From Candidatus Muiribacterium halophilum (GTDB taxonomy: Bacteria; Muiribacteriota; Muiribacteriia; Muiribacteriales; Muiribacteriaceae): a stretch of DNA of 64,000 nt. Shown one piece after another: positions 7,615-18,900 of this stretch. Every line of letters starts with the position of its first letter. The stretch's first letter is position 1. Both the position numbers and the translations under genes were made by a program. The notes under the pieces were generated by a model that saw only the letters and a program-made list of their open reading frames with translations, was not told the DNA's origin and ran no database searches. The stretch is from contig PKTG01000122.1 in NCBI GenBank assembly GCA_002869225.1, forward strand, positions 118,031 to 182,030. The letters are read 5' to 3'.

Positions 7615-8928
7615 ATGTCATATATAAAACCAAAGCTCTTGAAAGGATTCAGAGACCTACTACCAGAAGAAGCTATTATACAAAAAGAGTTTTTTAAAGT
7701 TATATCTGAAGTGTTTGAAAGTTTTGGTTTCTCTCCTATTGATACCCCTGCTCTCGAATATTACGATATCCTTACTGGAAAAGGTGGAGGAGAAAACGAA
7801 AAACTGATGTATCGTTTTAACGATAATGGTGGTAGGGATGTTGGTATGCGTTATGATCTTACCGTGCCACTTGCAAGATTCATTGGTCTGAATCAGAATG
7901 AACTAAACTTCCCTTTCAGACGCTATCATATTGCACCGGTTTGGCGTGCTGAGAACACTCAGAAAGGAAGATACAGAGAGTTCTATCAATGTGATTGTGA
8001 TATTGTAGGTTCTGATTCTTATCTAGCCGATAGCGAGATACTTATGTTAATGGACAGTGTATTAAACAGAATGGATATCAAAGATTATGAGATAAGGATA
8101 AACGATAGAAATATTCTTGAGGACCTTTTTAAACTTCTTGAAATAAAAGAGGATAAAATAATCAGTTTTGCAACTTTAATGGATAAAAAGGATAAGATGT
8201 CTGAGTCCGTCTTCAAGGAAAAGAGTCTTGAGTTTTTGAAAGACAATGAGAAACATAAGCAATTTCTTGATTTTCTATCCTGTGATTCTCTTGATTCTCT
8301 CGATGAGTTTTTTAAAGATACAAAGGTATATGAAAATACAAGTATATATATTAGAAGATTAAAGGACACTTTTTCAATATGTAAGGAAAACGGAAAAGGA
8401 AATAATATTAGTTATTGTCCTTTTATTATAAGAGGACTTGATTATTACACAGGTATAGTATTTGAGACAGTATTAAAGGATAGTCTTTCCTATGGTGCTG
8501 TTTTTTCGGGTGGAAGATATGACAAACTAGCAGGAATGTTCTCGAAGAATGCTGATTACTCTTGTGTTGGAGCATCTATTGGTATATCAAGGCTTATTTC
8601 AGCATTAAAAGAACGTGGTTTTTTTGAAAAGGATAAGGTCTGTGTTGCAGATATACTGATCATGAACATGGATAAAAGATATCATGGAAAATATATAAAT
8701 ATAGCAAATGTGCTTCGAGATAATTGCTTAAAAGTAGAGGTTTATCTAAATGATGATAAGCTTAAAAAACAGTTTAAATTTGCTTCGAAAAACGGATACT
8801 CCTTTTCTATTATCGCTGGTGAAGATGAACTTGCGAATGATATAGTTAAAGTTAAATCCCTAAAGGCTTTTGAAGAAAATGAGATGAAAATTGATGATCT
8901 GGTAGGTTTTTTTAAAAATACTCTTTAA
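7615..8928 (+). CDS. hisS: Histidyl-tRNA synthetase
   Basis: HisRS charges tRNA-His with histidine in the cytoplasm. It is a class II synthetase. Motif 1 lies around PIDTPALEYYDILTGKGG. Motif 2 has FRRYHIAPVWRAENTQKGRY followed by REFYQCDCDIVG. The histidine-specific loop is GLDYYTGIVFE, and motif 3 is GASIGISRLISAL. The 437-aa length is normal. ATG 7615 follows AAGGAG; the TTG at 7597 is too far upstream. It converges on the next radical SAM gene with a 17-base overlap of the 3' ends. Confidence 0.95.
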   Translation: MSYIKPKLLKGFRDLLPEEAIIQKEFFKVISEVFESFGFSPIDTPALEYYDILTGKGGGENEKLMYRFNDNGGRDVGMRYDLTVPLARFIGLNQNELNFPFRRYHIAPVWRAENTQKGRYREFYQCDCDIVGSDSYLADSEILMLMDSVLNRMDIKDYEIRINDRNILEDLFKLLEIKEDKIISFATLMDKKDKMSESVFKEKSLEFLKDNEKHKQFLDFLSCDSLDSLDEFFKDTKVYENTSIYIRRLKDTFSICKENGKGNNISYCPFIIRGLDYYTGIVFETVLKDSLSYGAVFSGGRYDKLAGMFSKNADYSCVGASIGISRLISALKERGFFEKDKVCVADILIMNMDKRYHGKYINIANVLRDNCLKVEVYLNDDKLKKQFKFASKNGYSFSIIAGEDELANDIVKVKSLKAFEENEMKIDDLVGFFKNTL

Positions 8929-9940
8929 AGAAATCCGGAGAAATATTACATTCTCTATAAAGACAGTCTTTACATTTTTTTGGATATTTACCATTGTAGC
9001 AGGATAATCTTCTCTGCTCGGCAATGGGTCCCATCCATATATCACTAAATGGTGCTCTGTTGGTGTTGCCAAGTTTAAGTGACATCTCGGGATCATTATT
9101 GCAATATCCTACATCCCCATTAAATCTAACTATTGGCATTGTCCATAATTTTTCGCAGGCAAGTGGTTTTTTATCTCTAGTATTGATAAGAGGATCCGGT
9201 TTTCTTTCGATTATCCGGTTAGTCATATTTTCTTCTTCTAAAAACCTTATCAATCTCGGTTTCAGACTTCTGTGAAGCATGTCTGCGTTTTCCTGATGTT
9301 TTCTGGTTATGAGTTTTCTGAAGTATATATAATCTTTTTTTATGCAGGTATCCTCTTCAAAAAGGATAGGAATACCTGGGATCTTTTTATTCCAGTATCT
9401 TATAAAGTCCTTTGATTCTTTTATATTCTCTTCCATAACTATAAACTGTAATCTAAGGAAGATATTTTGTGGTCTGTTCTTAAGGATATAATCAATATTA
9501 TCTATGACTTCCTTATATATCCCACCTTTTCTTATTCTTGAATAAGTATTTTCTGAGGCTGCATCAAGAGAGATGAATAGAAATATGTCATTTTTGATCT
9601 TTTCAAGGTTGTGAAAGACTCTATTTGTGAGAAAAGAAGTATTTGTATCCATTGCAAGGCAGTTAAAAAAATCATTTTTCTCTGCTAGAAATTCGAAGAA
9701 AAAATTAATATCTGGATGTATTAGGGCTTCTCCGAGCCATGAAAGTTTAAGTCCCTGAAAAAATAAACCATTTGCTCTTATATCATCTATTATTCTTATA
9801 AACATCTTCTTACTCATAAACCCTCTTTCATTCATGTCTACCTTTTCTCTATAACACATAAGACAGTTATAATTACAAAGGTTTGTGAGTTCAAGAGTAA
9901 GAAATGGTCTTACACTATTTAGAAGTTCTATCTTATTCAT
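8912..9940 (-). CDS. Radical SAM protein with SPASM-like C-terminus
   Basis: This 342-aa enzyme has the 4Fe-4S motif CNYNCLMC near residue 23, a barrel with LKLSWLGEALIHPDINFF and FISLDAASENTYSRIRKGG, and a cysteine-rich tail (CEKLW, GYCNND, CKDCLYREC) that fits a SPASM auxiliary cluster site. It aligns with the second half of the 810-aa protein at 3785-6217 throughout, including WLGE-hP and 'K-D-Y/A-IYhRKL'. It lacks the carbamoyltransferase-like half. The start overlaps the end of the STAS/kinase gene by 8 bases, so it belongs to that operon. It may modify a peptide or protein, but the substrate is not shown. Confidence 0.8.
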   Translation of the reverse strand: MNKIELLNSVRPFLTLELTNLCNYNCLMCYREKVDMNERGFMSKKMFIRIIDDIRANGLFFQGLKLSWLGEALIHPDINFFFEFLAEKNDFFNCLAMDTNTSFLTNRVFHNLEKIKNDIFLFISLDAASENTYSRIRKGGIYKEVIDNIDYILKNRPQNIFLRLQFIVMEENIKESKDFIRYWNKKIPGIPILFEEDTCIKKDYIYFRKLITRKHQENADMLHRSLKPRLIRFLEEENMTNRIIERKPDPLINTRDKKPLACEKLWTMPIVRFNGDVGYCNNDPEMSLKLGNTNRAPFSDIWMGPIAEQRRLSCYNGKYPKKCKDCLYRECNISPDFFKEYF

Positions 9941-11303
9941 TTGGTATCTGCACTTTTATGTATTTCCCATCTATGGAATTCTCAACTTCCAGTTTATATG
10001 AGTTTTTGCTTATAAGCCTGTTTATTATCTTTGAACCACGACCGTTCCCGTTATCTTTCACGTTGTTTATCTCACGGTAATTTATACCGTCATGGTTTAA
10101 AAAAGCTAATCTGTCAATGTTTTCACCATCATCAAAAACTCCGACTTCCAGTTTTTCCTGATCATATGAGACTTGAAGTCCTACTTTTTTTCGTGAATAT
10201 TTCACTGCGTTTGTTATAAGATTGATGAAGATATGATCAAGAGAGCTTTTGTTTATGTTTATCTTCTTATGATGAAGTTCGTTTGGTATTGTGCAGAAGA
10301 ATTGTCTTTTGTTATTTTGTGATATCTGTTCTGATAGTTTTCTAAGTTCATTAAAATAATCATAGAGCTCTATCTCTTCCTTATCTTTGATCAACTTTTC
10401 CGGAGATAAATAAATGGATAGTTCATCTATTAGAAATCTGATCTTATCAAAAGATGTTTCCATTATATCAAGAAATTCCGGTTCAAAGTAATTGTCCTCT
10501 GGAAGAAAGTCTCTAGCGTTCATAAATACGTTAAGAGATGGTGATATATCGTGTAAAAACTCATGCAGGAATTCTTTGAGATCATCCGATGACCTCTCCT
10601 CATTGATTTTTGTATCTTTTAATACACATCTTTTATCTTTTGAAGGGTTGTGAAGGTGAAAGATTTTCATTATATCTTCCAGCATTATTTCAAAGGCTTC
10701 TCCTGTTATATCATTTTCCAATGTGGTGAAGATCTCGGATACCACTATTCTATCAAAAGATTTTTGTAGAATATCTATTTCACTCATAAGTAAACTTTCA
10801 ACAGAATTATTTGATATAATAAGGATTGAATCAGGTGCTTCTTCATATTTAAGCAGATTTTTTCTGTCACTGATACAGTATATATTTCCAAATCCGTAAA
10901 GGTTTAATATGTTTTTTAAAAGCACAGAGATCGATTTATCTTTGTGAAACAGAAAGATGTTAAGAAGTATCTCGTTGGATCTTCCTGATATTTTATTTAG
11001 TACTCTAATAGCGAGTTCTTTTTTTTCGAATATGGGGATTATCTTATGTACCCCAAGGAGTTTTATAGTCTTAAATATCTTATCGGATACATTCACAAGG
11101 ATTATAGATATATCCTTTTGAAAAGCCATTGAGTTAAGTCGCATTATCTCGTATATACCAGTTGAGTCTATAGTTATGTTATCTTTAAAATCAAGGAGAA
11201 TAGTACTGCTTGCCTTATCCAGCAGTTCTTCAAGATTCGCCCTGCGTTTGTATGGCAGAGGTGAAATGTACCTTTCAGGAATTTTAAATTCTACATAATC
11301 CAT
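9933..11303 (-). CDS. STAS domain - receiver-like region - histidine kinase fusion
   Basis: The 456-aa cytoplasmic protein begins with a STAS (anti-sigma antagonist) domain, residues about 1-105 (ILLDFKDNITIDSTGIYEIM; the Ser-Thr pair lies in the usual loop). Residues about 115-215 look like a receiver fold without clear acidic residues. Residues 235-456 resemble a kinase: HDISPSLNVF is a weak HisKA phospho-acceptor site, and FINLITNAVKYSRKK, FDDGEN and NGNGRGSKIINRLI are N, G1 and G2 boxes. It sits between the HTH-receiver regulator (9-base gap) and a radical SAM gene (8-base overlap). I infer a partner-switching or phosphorelay role, unproven. Confidence 0.7.
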   Translation of the reverse strand: MDYVEFKIPERYISPLPYKRRANLEELLDKASSTILLDFKDNITIDSTGIYEIMRLNSMAFQKDISIILVNVSDKIFKTIKLLGVHKIIPIFEKKELAIRVLNKISGRSNEILLNIFLFHKDKSISVLLKNILNLYGFGNIYCISDRKNLLKYEEAPDSILIISNNSVESLLMSEIDILQKSFDRIVVSEIFTTLENDITGEAFEIMLEDIMKIFHLHNPSKDKRCVLKDTKINEERSSDDLKEFLHEFLHDISPSLNVFMNARDFLPEDNYFEPEFLDIMETSFDKIRFLIDELSIYLSPEKLIKDKEEIELYDYFNELRKLSEQISQNNKRQFFCTIPNELHHKKININKSSLDHIFINLITNAVKYSRKKVGLQVSYDQEKLEVGVFDDGENIDRLAFLNHDGINYREINNVKDNGNGRGSKIINRLISKNSYKLEVENSIDGKYIKVQIPNE

Positions 11304-11312
11304 TCATAAATA

Positions 11313-11858
11313 TTAAATGATTTTTCTTATTTTATCAAGAAGTTCATCTGGTGAAAACGGTTTTAATATGTATGAATCTGCGTTTACTTTTTTATAATTG
11401 TTCTTAACCGCTTTTAGGTCTATTCCTGTTACGAGTATTATAGGTATGTCCTTGGTGTTTTCATCTTCTTTTAAGGCTCTGCAAACTTCATAACCATCAA
11501 TAGAAGGCATCATAATATCAAGCAATACAAGATCGGGTTTTTCAGTTATGACTTTTATTCCCAACTTTACTGCATCGCAAACTGTTATAACATTGTAGTT
11601 TTCTGTATTTAATACAGAGTCCATTAGTTCCAATATATCGACATCATCGTCTACGATAAGTATTTTCTTTTTTCCAGATTTGTTAGAAGCATTTATAAAT
11701 TCCATAAGATCTTTTTTATAGATCCTGTAATGTCCACCTGGAGTTGTGAAAGCTTTTATTTTCCCTGTTCTAAGATAATTTTTCATAGTTGAATGACTTA
11801 CTTTTAGAAATTTACATGCTTCGGTAGTGTTTAAGATCTCTTCACCAATGTTTTCCAT
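11313..11858 (-). CDS. Excisionase/MerR-type HTH fused to a receiver domain
   Basis: The 181-aa regulator has an N-terminal helix-turn-helix of the excisionase/BldC type (LNTTEACKFLKVSHSTMKNY, then TPGGHYRIYKKDL), residues 8-57. A CheY-like receiver occupies residues 63-181, with VDDDVD acid pocket, phospho-acceptor Asp in LLDIMMPSIDGYE, Thr in ILVTG and Lys in YILKPFSPDEL. The receiver is complete. The order HTH then receiver is the reverse of ordinary response regulators. Promoter TTGACA-17-TAAAAT lies upstream with a GGGAGA ribosome site. The next gene, a STAS/kinase fusion, is a candidate partner. Confidence 0.85.
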   Translation of the reverse strand: MENIGEEILNTTEACKFLKVSHSTMKNYLRTGKIKAFTTPGGHYRIYKKDLMEFINASNKSGKKKILIVDDDVDILELMDSVLNTENYNVITVCDAVKLGIKVITEKPDLVLLDIMMPSIDGYEVCRALKEDENTKDIPIILVTGIDLKAVKNNYKKVNADSYILKPFSPDELLDKIRKII

Positions 11859-11909
11859 ATTATCTCCCTTTTCGCAGCCTTGAAATGACGTAATTTATCT
11901 TTTTTATCC

Positions 11910-11938
11910 ATTTTAGCCATAAACGACTATTTTGTCAA
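11910..11938 (-). promoter_or_regulatory. Sigma-70-type promoter of the HTH-receiver operon
   Basis: The minus strand reads TTGACA, 17 bases, TAAAAT. The start is about 45 bases before ATG 11858, which has a GGGAGA site. Nothing else is recognised in the gap 11859-12014. Confidence 0.75.
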
Positions 11939-12014
11939 ATTGAAAAAGTATTGAAAAAAATATGGTAAATAGGTAAAAAATAACATCGAGGTGACAGGTC
12001 ATTAGGAAAACTGT

Positions 12015-12968
12015 TTATCTAAGAACTACAAGCTTTCCTTCTCTTTCAACTCCGTCCACATCTATCTTATAGAAATAGACTCCGTTAGCTACTCTTCTAC
12101 CTCTTCTGTCGACAAGATCCCATATGAATTCACTAAAACCGGTAATGTCTTGTCTGAAGATAAGTCTTCCAGATACATCGTAAATCTTAAGCAGTGCTTT
12201 TGAAGCAAACAAAAGTCCATCAGATTTTATAGTAATATAATCCGAAGCAGGTACAGGATATGCTAGTATTCTAAGATCACCTATACTTGTAGGGATATAT
12301 TTTATTGTGGATCTGTTTGAGTTTCCTAATCTATCAGAAGTATCTATTGTTATATCATATTCTCTTTTCTGAGTGAATCTTAGGATTTTATCGAGGTCTA
12401 TTTCAAAATCCTTTTTACCTATAGGATATAGATTATATATTTTACCTTCAGCTTTTAGACTTATTTGTTTTAATGCACTTCCGTTATCCGTGACATTTAT
12501 CTTATTTGCTACTCTATTAACAGATGGTGCTTTTCTATCCGCAGCTAAAACAAATCTTCCAGCTTTGTCGAGCTTGTTATTAGCCAAAAACGTGTAACCG
12601 TTTTCATCTTTTCTGAAAATTCCTGTCTTTGAATCGGTATGGATTTCTGATGTGTCTATTTTTAAATTAACTGGAGAATTAAATTCTAGCGATGGCCAGA
12701 GTATAAATCCGCTATCTATTATCTCAAGTTCTGATTTGCTATTATCTTTTGAATCAGCTTTTCTTATAATAGTATTCTCAATATTGTTATTTTCATTAAA
12801 TATTAGATGTGAATCCTTTTCTAAAGTGTTTTTTGCAAAGGTAAGACTATAAGGTCCTGATGAGACATAAAGTGGTTCAAATCCACCTTTTATCACGTTA
12901 AATAGAGTCTGATCCTGTCCACTTATATTATCAGAATCTATTCCTGAAGCTTTGATAAAAGCCTGACC
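12015..12968 (-). pseudogene. C-terminal part of giant secreted protein, beyond an in-frame TAA
   Basis: The frame of the giant gene continues past TAA 12969-12971 for 317 codons to TAA 12015. It starts GQAFIKASGIDSDNISGQDQ, so no start codon lies directly at the break; the first ATG is at 12896. The last ~85 residues form a FlgD-Ig-like beta domain (YPVPASDYITIKSDG, KIYDVSGRLIF, FIWDLVDRRGRRVANGVYFY, EGKLVVLR) that also closes the other giant protein at 28084-34785. It is thus a terminal attachment or sorting domain, lost from the shorter product. Confidence 0.8.
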
Positions 12969-15900
12969 TTATTTTGTAAGATCAATAGAATAATATCCCT
13001 TATAAAGTAGATTACTTATCTTTTCCATAGAAACAGTCTTGGTTATAGCATTTTCCTGTTCTACTGTAAGAGAAAGATCTCCGGATAACTGTTCTGAACA
13101 TCTTACCAGGATAAGCATCTTGTTTTCAATAACAGGAAGCGGGAAGGCTGCAATAAGGAACGAAGGGTTGACTGATACACCTGATACTTCATCGGTATCA
13201 AGTGGACCGCCGTAAATATTTGATATTGAATCTATTATAATTGATACGTTGTCCGTAAAATCGCTTACCTGTGCTTCGCCAGAATCTGCTGATATACTGA
13301 TATAAGTACTTCCGGTATATTTATCGTACTTATAATAATCGTTAGTCAATGTTACGGTCTTATTAGTCGTGCCGGATTTTATCTTTATTGAAGGTGGAGT
13401 ATCGTTATCCATCATAGAAGAGAAATCCATATTAAGATTTATTTTGTAGAAACCATTTCTAGCAGCCTCAAGACTTATATCGTAGGAATCTAGTTTAGTC
13501 TCTCCTGCAATCATCTTGAGACTATTTCCTGTCCATGATGAGTATGCATCTCCTGCGGTTGCATTTGTCTTATGTGAAATGTCAGATGAATTTGCAACAT
13601 CAACCGAGAAAGTCTTTCCAGTTGGTGCATCGGAGACATCTGGAGCTTTAAGATTAAAGGATATTCTATATACTCCATCACTATTTATTGCTGAGTTAGT
13701 TTTTAATGTAAAACCATCTGCTGAAAGTTTTCCAACAGCATCATTTGGTGTATATTCAATAAGTGCAATCTCAAGAGTATCTCCGGTAGAACAATCATAG
13801 ATGGAAACATGGTTCTTATCACTAGCTCCGAATGAATATCCCGTTGGGAAGCTTATATCAAAAAGGTCTATACCTGAATCGCCAGTCTCAAAATCCAGTT
13901 TTGTATAGATATCCATCTGAGTCTGTGTATCAACGTTTGCATAGTTTGGAGATATCTCTGCTATTGCGTAAGTTAGATAATTGCTTACTGTTGCAGTATA
14001 TCCTGAGCCATTCAAGGCATTTGAATCAGCATCTCCTGCAAGTGGATAAACAACAAACTGTTTTCCGGTTGTCGAGATTTTTGAATAAAAATCACTTCCA
14101 ACAGAATTAGCTATAGAAGGAGTGTTTACATAGAAAGATATTTCAGCAATATGAGGAGATGGAGCTGTTCCGATAACAGGTGAGCTTAAAGTGACCTGAA
14201 GATCGTTTCCGACCTTCTGGAAAGTAGCTCCCTGAAGAGTAGTGTCGATTTTTATCTCGCCACTATCTAATGCGACAGGCATATAACCGTCCGGTATATA
14301 AATATAAAATTTTTCTACACCTTCGTTTGTCGAGTCTATTGGGAAAGATACTGTATAGGTCATCTCATAAGTGTCATTTGCAAAGACGTTCTTAGGAGAG
14401 AGCTCACTTATCGTAGTCAGATTATCACATGGATATCCTTCTATTGATATATCCAGGCTGTTATTGTTCATAATAGAATCAGCATTTCCAGCTGTTGCTG
14501 TCTTTGAACCTGCAAGAAGATCCGAAGATCCTGCTTTTACTCCTAAAGTTGATACTTCTCTTGTACTTCCAATGTTGGCCCTGAATACAAGGTCGACTTT
14601 CTCATGATGTTTAATAAGAGAGTCTGTATTAATAAGTAATACCTGACTATTTGCACTGACCTCATATGTAGAGAGAGAATAACTTGAATCCGATATCTGA
14701 GTGCCGCCTACATACAGCTTTGTCTGATAGGAAGAATCAAATGTTGTATAATCAGGTAATGTAATCTCAAACGAATCAGGACCAATATCCGATGAATTGA
14801 CAGTAGGTAGCATAGATATCGTCATGATCTCCTTAGTATCTAACATTGTGAAGGATGGGTTGACCTCAGCTATTAATGCTGACAAAGGTTTAGCCACAAA
14901 TATCTTGTTTGAATCAGTTGTCTTAGCACTGATTTCTATTGGATAAGAAATTTCAGAATTATCCAGATATGTTGTTACAACTTCACCAGATGGATAATTT
15001 GGAATTGCAGGAGTATCGGCTGTAAATGCTATCTCTATAGTACCGGAATATCCAGCAGGTATCTCAGATGTATGGAAAGTAAAGGTCCTTGGATTAGCTG
15101 TAATCTCGCTTGTACACTCAGCAGTCTTATCTATCAGACCACCTATTTCACCGGTATCGAGTTTAATATAATCAAGAGACATATCCGTGAAGTTATCTGG
15201 AAGATTGAAGTATATCTTATCAACACCTTCTCCGGAACTTGCAACACTACAATTTATAGTGTAGATAAAGGCTTTGTCATTTGCACCGGCCACAACATAG
15301 TTTGGAGATATATCTCCTTGTCCTGAAGCTCCAGGCGTCTTTATTTTGACTAATCTATCACCACTTACTGTATTATCTGCATGAATACTTTCTGAAACAT
15401 GTGTTGAATCAACATAAACCTCAAATGTAGCACCGGATTCATCCGTTGTTGATTGTGAAGTCAATTTGAACTGTACTTCCATGGTAGCATCGTTTTCAAG
15501 CTGTACAGTAGAAGAGTTGTAATGCAAAAGATCTCCTATGACTACCTCAATAGTCTGTCCCAGTACTTTTACGAGTGCCTCACCAGAAGCTGGATCACCT
15601 GAATATATCTCGGTATATGATTTATTCAGAGCAGGTGAAACATCTTTTTTTACAACGACAGAATCTCTCACTGATGTCGTATCACTAATTGGGAAAGTTG
15701 ATGGAGCAACAATTAGAAATCTGTTTGAATCTATATTCTTGGTCTTATCAAAATCCGGTTTTATTTTAACGGTAAAAGTGCTTTCCTTTGCAGGAGGAAC
15801 TTTAGTAGGGAAAATGGATACTGTTTCAAAATCATCCTGAATCTCTCCTGTCTTTATTGCAAGTCTGTTATTATTTGATATCCCATCAGCATTTCCATCT

Positions 15901-18900
15901 GATACTGATACTCTATAACGGTTTTCATCGTTTCCTAAATATATCTTATTTGTAAAATCACCTGTTCCTGAAAGTGATTTCCCGTATAGCTCAATATACA
16001 TATGTTTATCGATTACACTTGAATTTACTGGTGAACCAAGAGTTAGTTTTACTTCGCTTGAACCTACCATTTCGACTAATACCTCGTTTAATGAAGGTGT
16101 CGTCGAAACATTCGTGTAATTAAGGCTTCCAAGTCTGAATGTCGGTGCAGGTGAAGATGATACTTCAAAAGAATCTAGTTCTATCCATATCTGGTCTATT
16201 CCTGAATTGGATACGTCAAATGTTGGAAGTACTGAAAATTCAAGCGGTATTTCATCCCTTGAAGGAAGCATATAAGGAGGATTTATCTCACACAATGCTG
16301 ATATGCATATATTTCTGGACGAGAACAAAAGATGATTGTTATTATATGTGGTTATCGCATTACCTTCGCTGGCACTTGCGCTAAGATCATAAGTGCTGTT
16401 TTTAAGTACTACTTCAAAAGAACCTTCTGCAAATTCTGCTGTTGGAGCGATAACTGAATATTTTATCTTTATTATATCCGAGTTGTTACTATCTATTGTA
16501 TCACCAAGAACTATCTCGAATGTATCGTTACCTTCATAAAATATTGCTACTTCTGTCGAATCAGGTGCGGAACTATTTTCAATATTATACTCAGTGCTGC
16601 CAAGAAATACTTCGATTGAATCGGAATTATCAATATAGGAATTAGCGCCTCCAGCTGTATCTACACCGATCTCAAAATCTCCATCGGTATTAAGGTTATT
16701 TGTAACTATTATTCTGTCAAAACCTGCATCGGAAGCGGATAAAAATGGTCTGATATATATATAATTATATGCCTTTTCCCCTGGCACAATACTTAATGGA
16801 TATGATTCGGCAAGTGCATCAGATACAGGAGAATTTATTGATACCTCAAGAGTCTCATCAAGAAGAACTCTTTTTCCTGTTTCACTATCGGATATATATA
16901 TTAAAAACGGTGCTGGGTCAGTTGATGGAAAGTTCAAAGGTTCAAGGTCAAACGAGAGGTCAAATGATACCTCAGTTGTACCTTCTCCTGTGTATCTTTG
17001 TCTTCCGAGGTTATGTAATGAAAAATATATACTGTGATCAGTAAAATCGATACCTGTTGAAGATTCATATGGATATACACCTATCTCTGTAGAATCAGAA
17101 GGGGTAGTATCAACTGGTGTCAGTGCAGTCGAATTGACACTAAATGTAGCGGTATCTCCTCTTAGATTTTTGAAGTGGTCAGGTGAAAAAACTACTTCTA
17201 CTGAATCAAACCCACTGTCGAAGGCGTAAAGGTCTATATCACTTACAGATATATTTACAGTCTGAAATCCTGTTGGAAGTATATTTGAAGGAGTAATAGA
17301 CTGTGTTGTAGTTCCCGTCATAAGTTTATTATCTATTAGAGTTGTGGATAATATTTTTGTGTTTAATGTGTTTTCTCCAGAATCAGTACCGTATACCCAT
17401 ATCTCATAAGAGTCTCCTGTATCCATGCCTGAGACAAGAAGATCCTGTCCTGAAAATTCAACATCCCAATCGGGAGGTCCGGCAGATGTTATAGAACCGG
17501 ATGTGAATTCGATCTCTTTTGTCCCTTTCCCTGGAACGACAACTCGAAGTTGCATCGGACTCAGATCAGCTCTTATATTTGCTTCTGTAAGTCTTATCTC
17601 AAGGGAGCCACTGGTAATGTTGGAAATATCAGTATAAGAAGAGTTGTAATAAAGTGAAGAATCCTCATCAGGTAAAGAACTCTCACTAAGAATAAGCTGA
17701 TTTGAGAATCTGTCATCAAAATATAAGATGCTATCTATTATCGGAGGAGTCCTATCTGTATTTACAGTAAGAGATGAGTCAGTATCCTGATTTCCAGCTT
17801 TATCTGTTGCTGTGAGATCTATAGTGTAGGAACCTTGATTAACTGTAGATGTCAGAGCAAGACTGGTATAAGCATACACAGCACAGGTACCCGATGAATA
17901 TGATAATTCAACAGTATCTGTGGAGAATGGTCCTCCAAGAGCAGATAGATCCACCTGAATATCAAGTTCTGTCTCAGTAGAATCTAGTACTATCATGAAG
18001 TTTATTGACTCACCTTCTTTGTACCAATTATCAGCATCTGTTATTGAAAGTGTACCTGAGGAAAAATCCGGAGCGGTATTATCAAGTATACAGGATATTT
18101 CTGTAGTGGAAGTATTATCGGAAAGATCTGTTGCACTTATCACAACAGCTATCGTCCCTTCATTCATAGTACCTGTAAGTGCTGGAAGTGTTAACGAATA
18201 TGTTCCATCAAGATTATCCGTCATAAGACTATCAGATAATGCGCTGTCCATAGAAGATATTTCTGCAGTTACATCAAATCCCACTTCACCGTTAAGACTG
18301 ACAGTTATCTCTCCGGTCTCGGTCTCTCTGAAGTAAAGGTCGTTATTAAAAGAAGATACTATGGATGTGTCATCAAAACTTGGACCAACCTTATCAAGAA
18401 CAACTTCAAATGTACTTGAGGAAATATTCCCGGCATCGTCTGTTGCATAAATTGTAAGTTCTATAGTTCCATCCGCCATAGTATTTTCTGATAATGCGGA
18501 TGTAGTTATCTCATAGGTATCACCGTTTCTTGTTAAAGTCTCGGCGGATGAGAAGGTGCTATCAAGTACAGAAAGATCGATTCCAAGTTCGCATGTATCA
18601 CTTTTATTATCTGATATTACTGACCATATATATATACTATCACCAGCTTTAACAAATTTATCAGCATGTGATGCATCTGTTGAATCTGATCCTCCCTGAT
18701 CAGTAAAAGTTGGAGCGGAAGAATCTATTATAATATTATTTCTATCACCAGTAAGACCGGTAGGACTGAGTCCTGAAGTCAAAAGGTTTGCAGCATCATC
18801 TTCAGCTGTGACATAAAGTTCCACTGTATCAGCATCTGTAGGGGTTATACTTATCTCAGCTGTATATACATAAGGACTTGTAGTCGAATATGTAGAAAGG

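Noticed and set aside
13516..18336. Plus-strand open frames within the giant gene
   Set aside because: They are antisense shadows of the repeat-rich coding strand with no ribosome sites or known domains.
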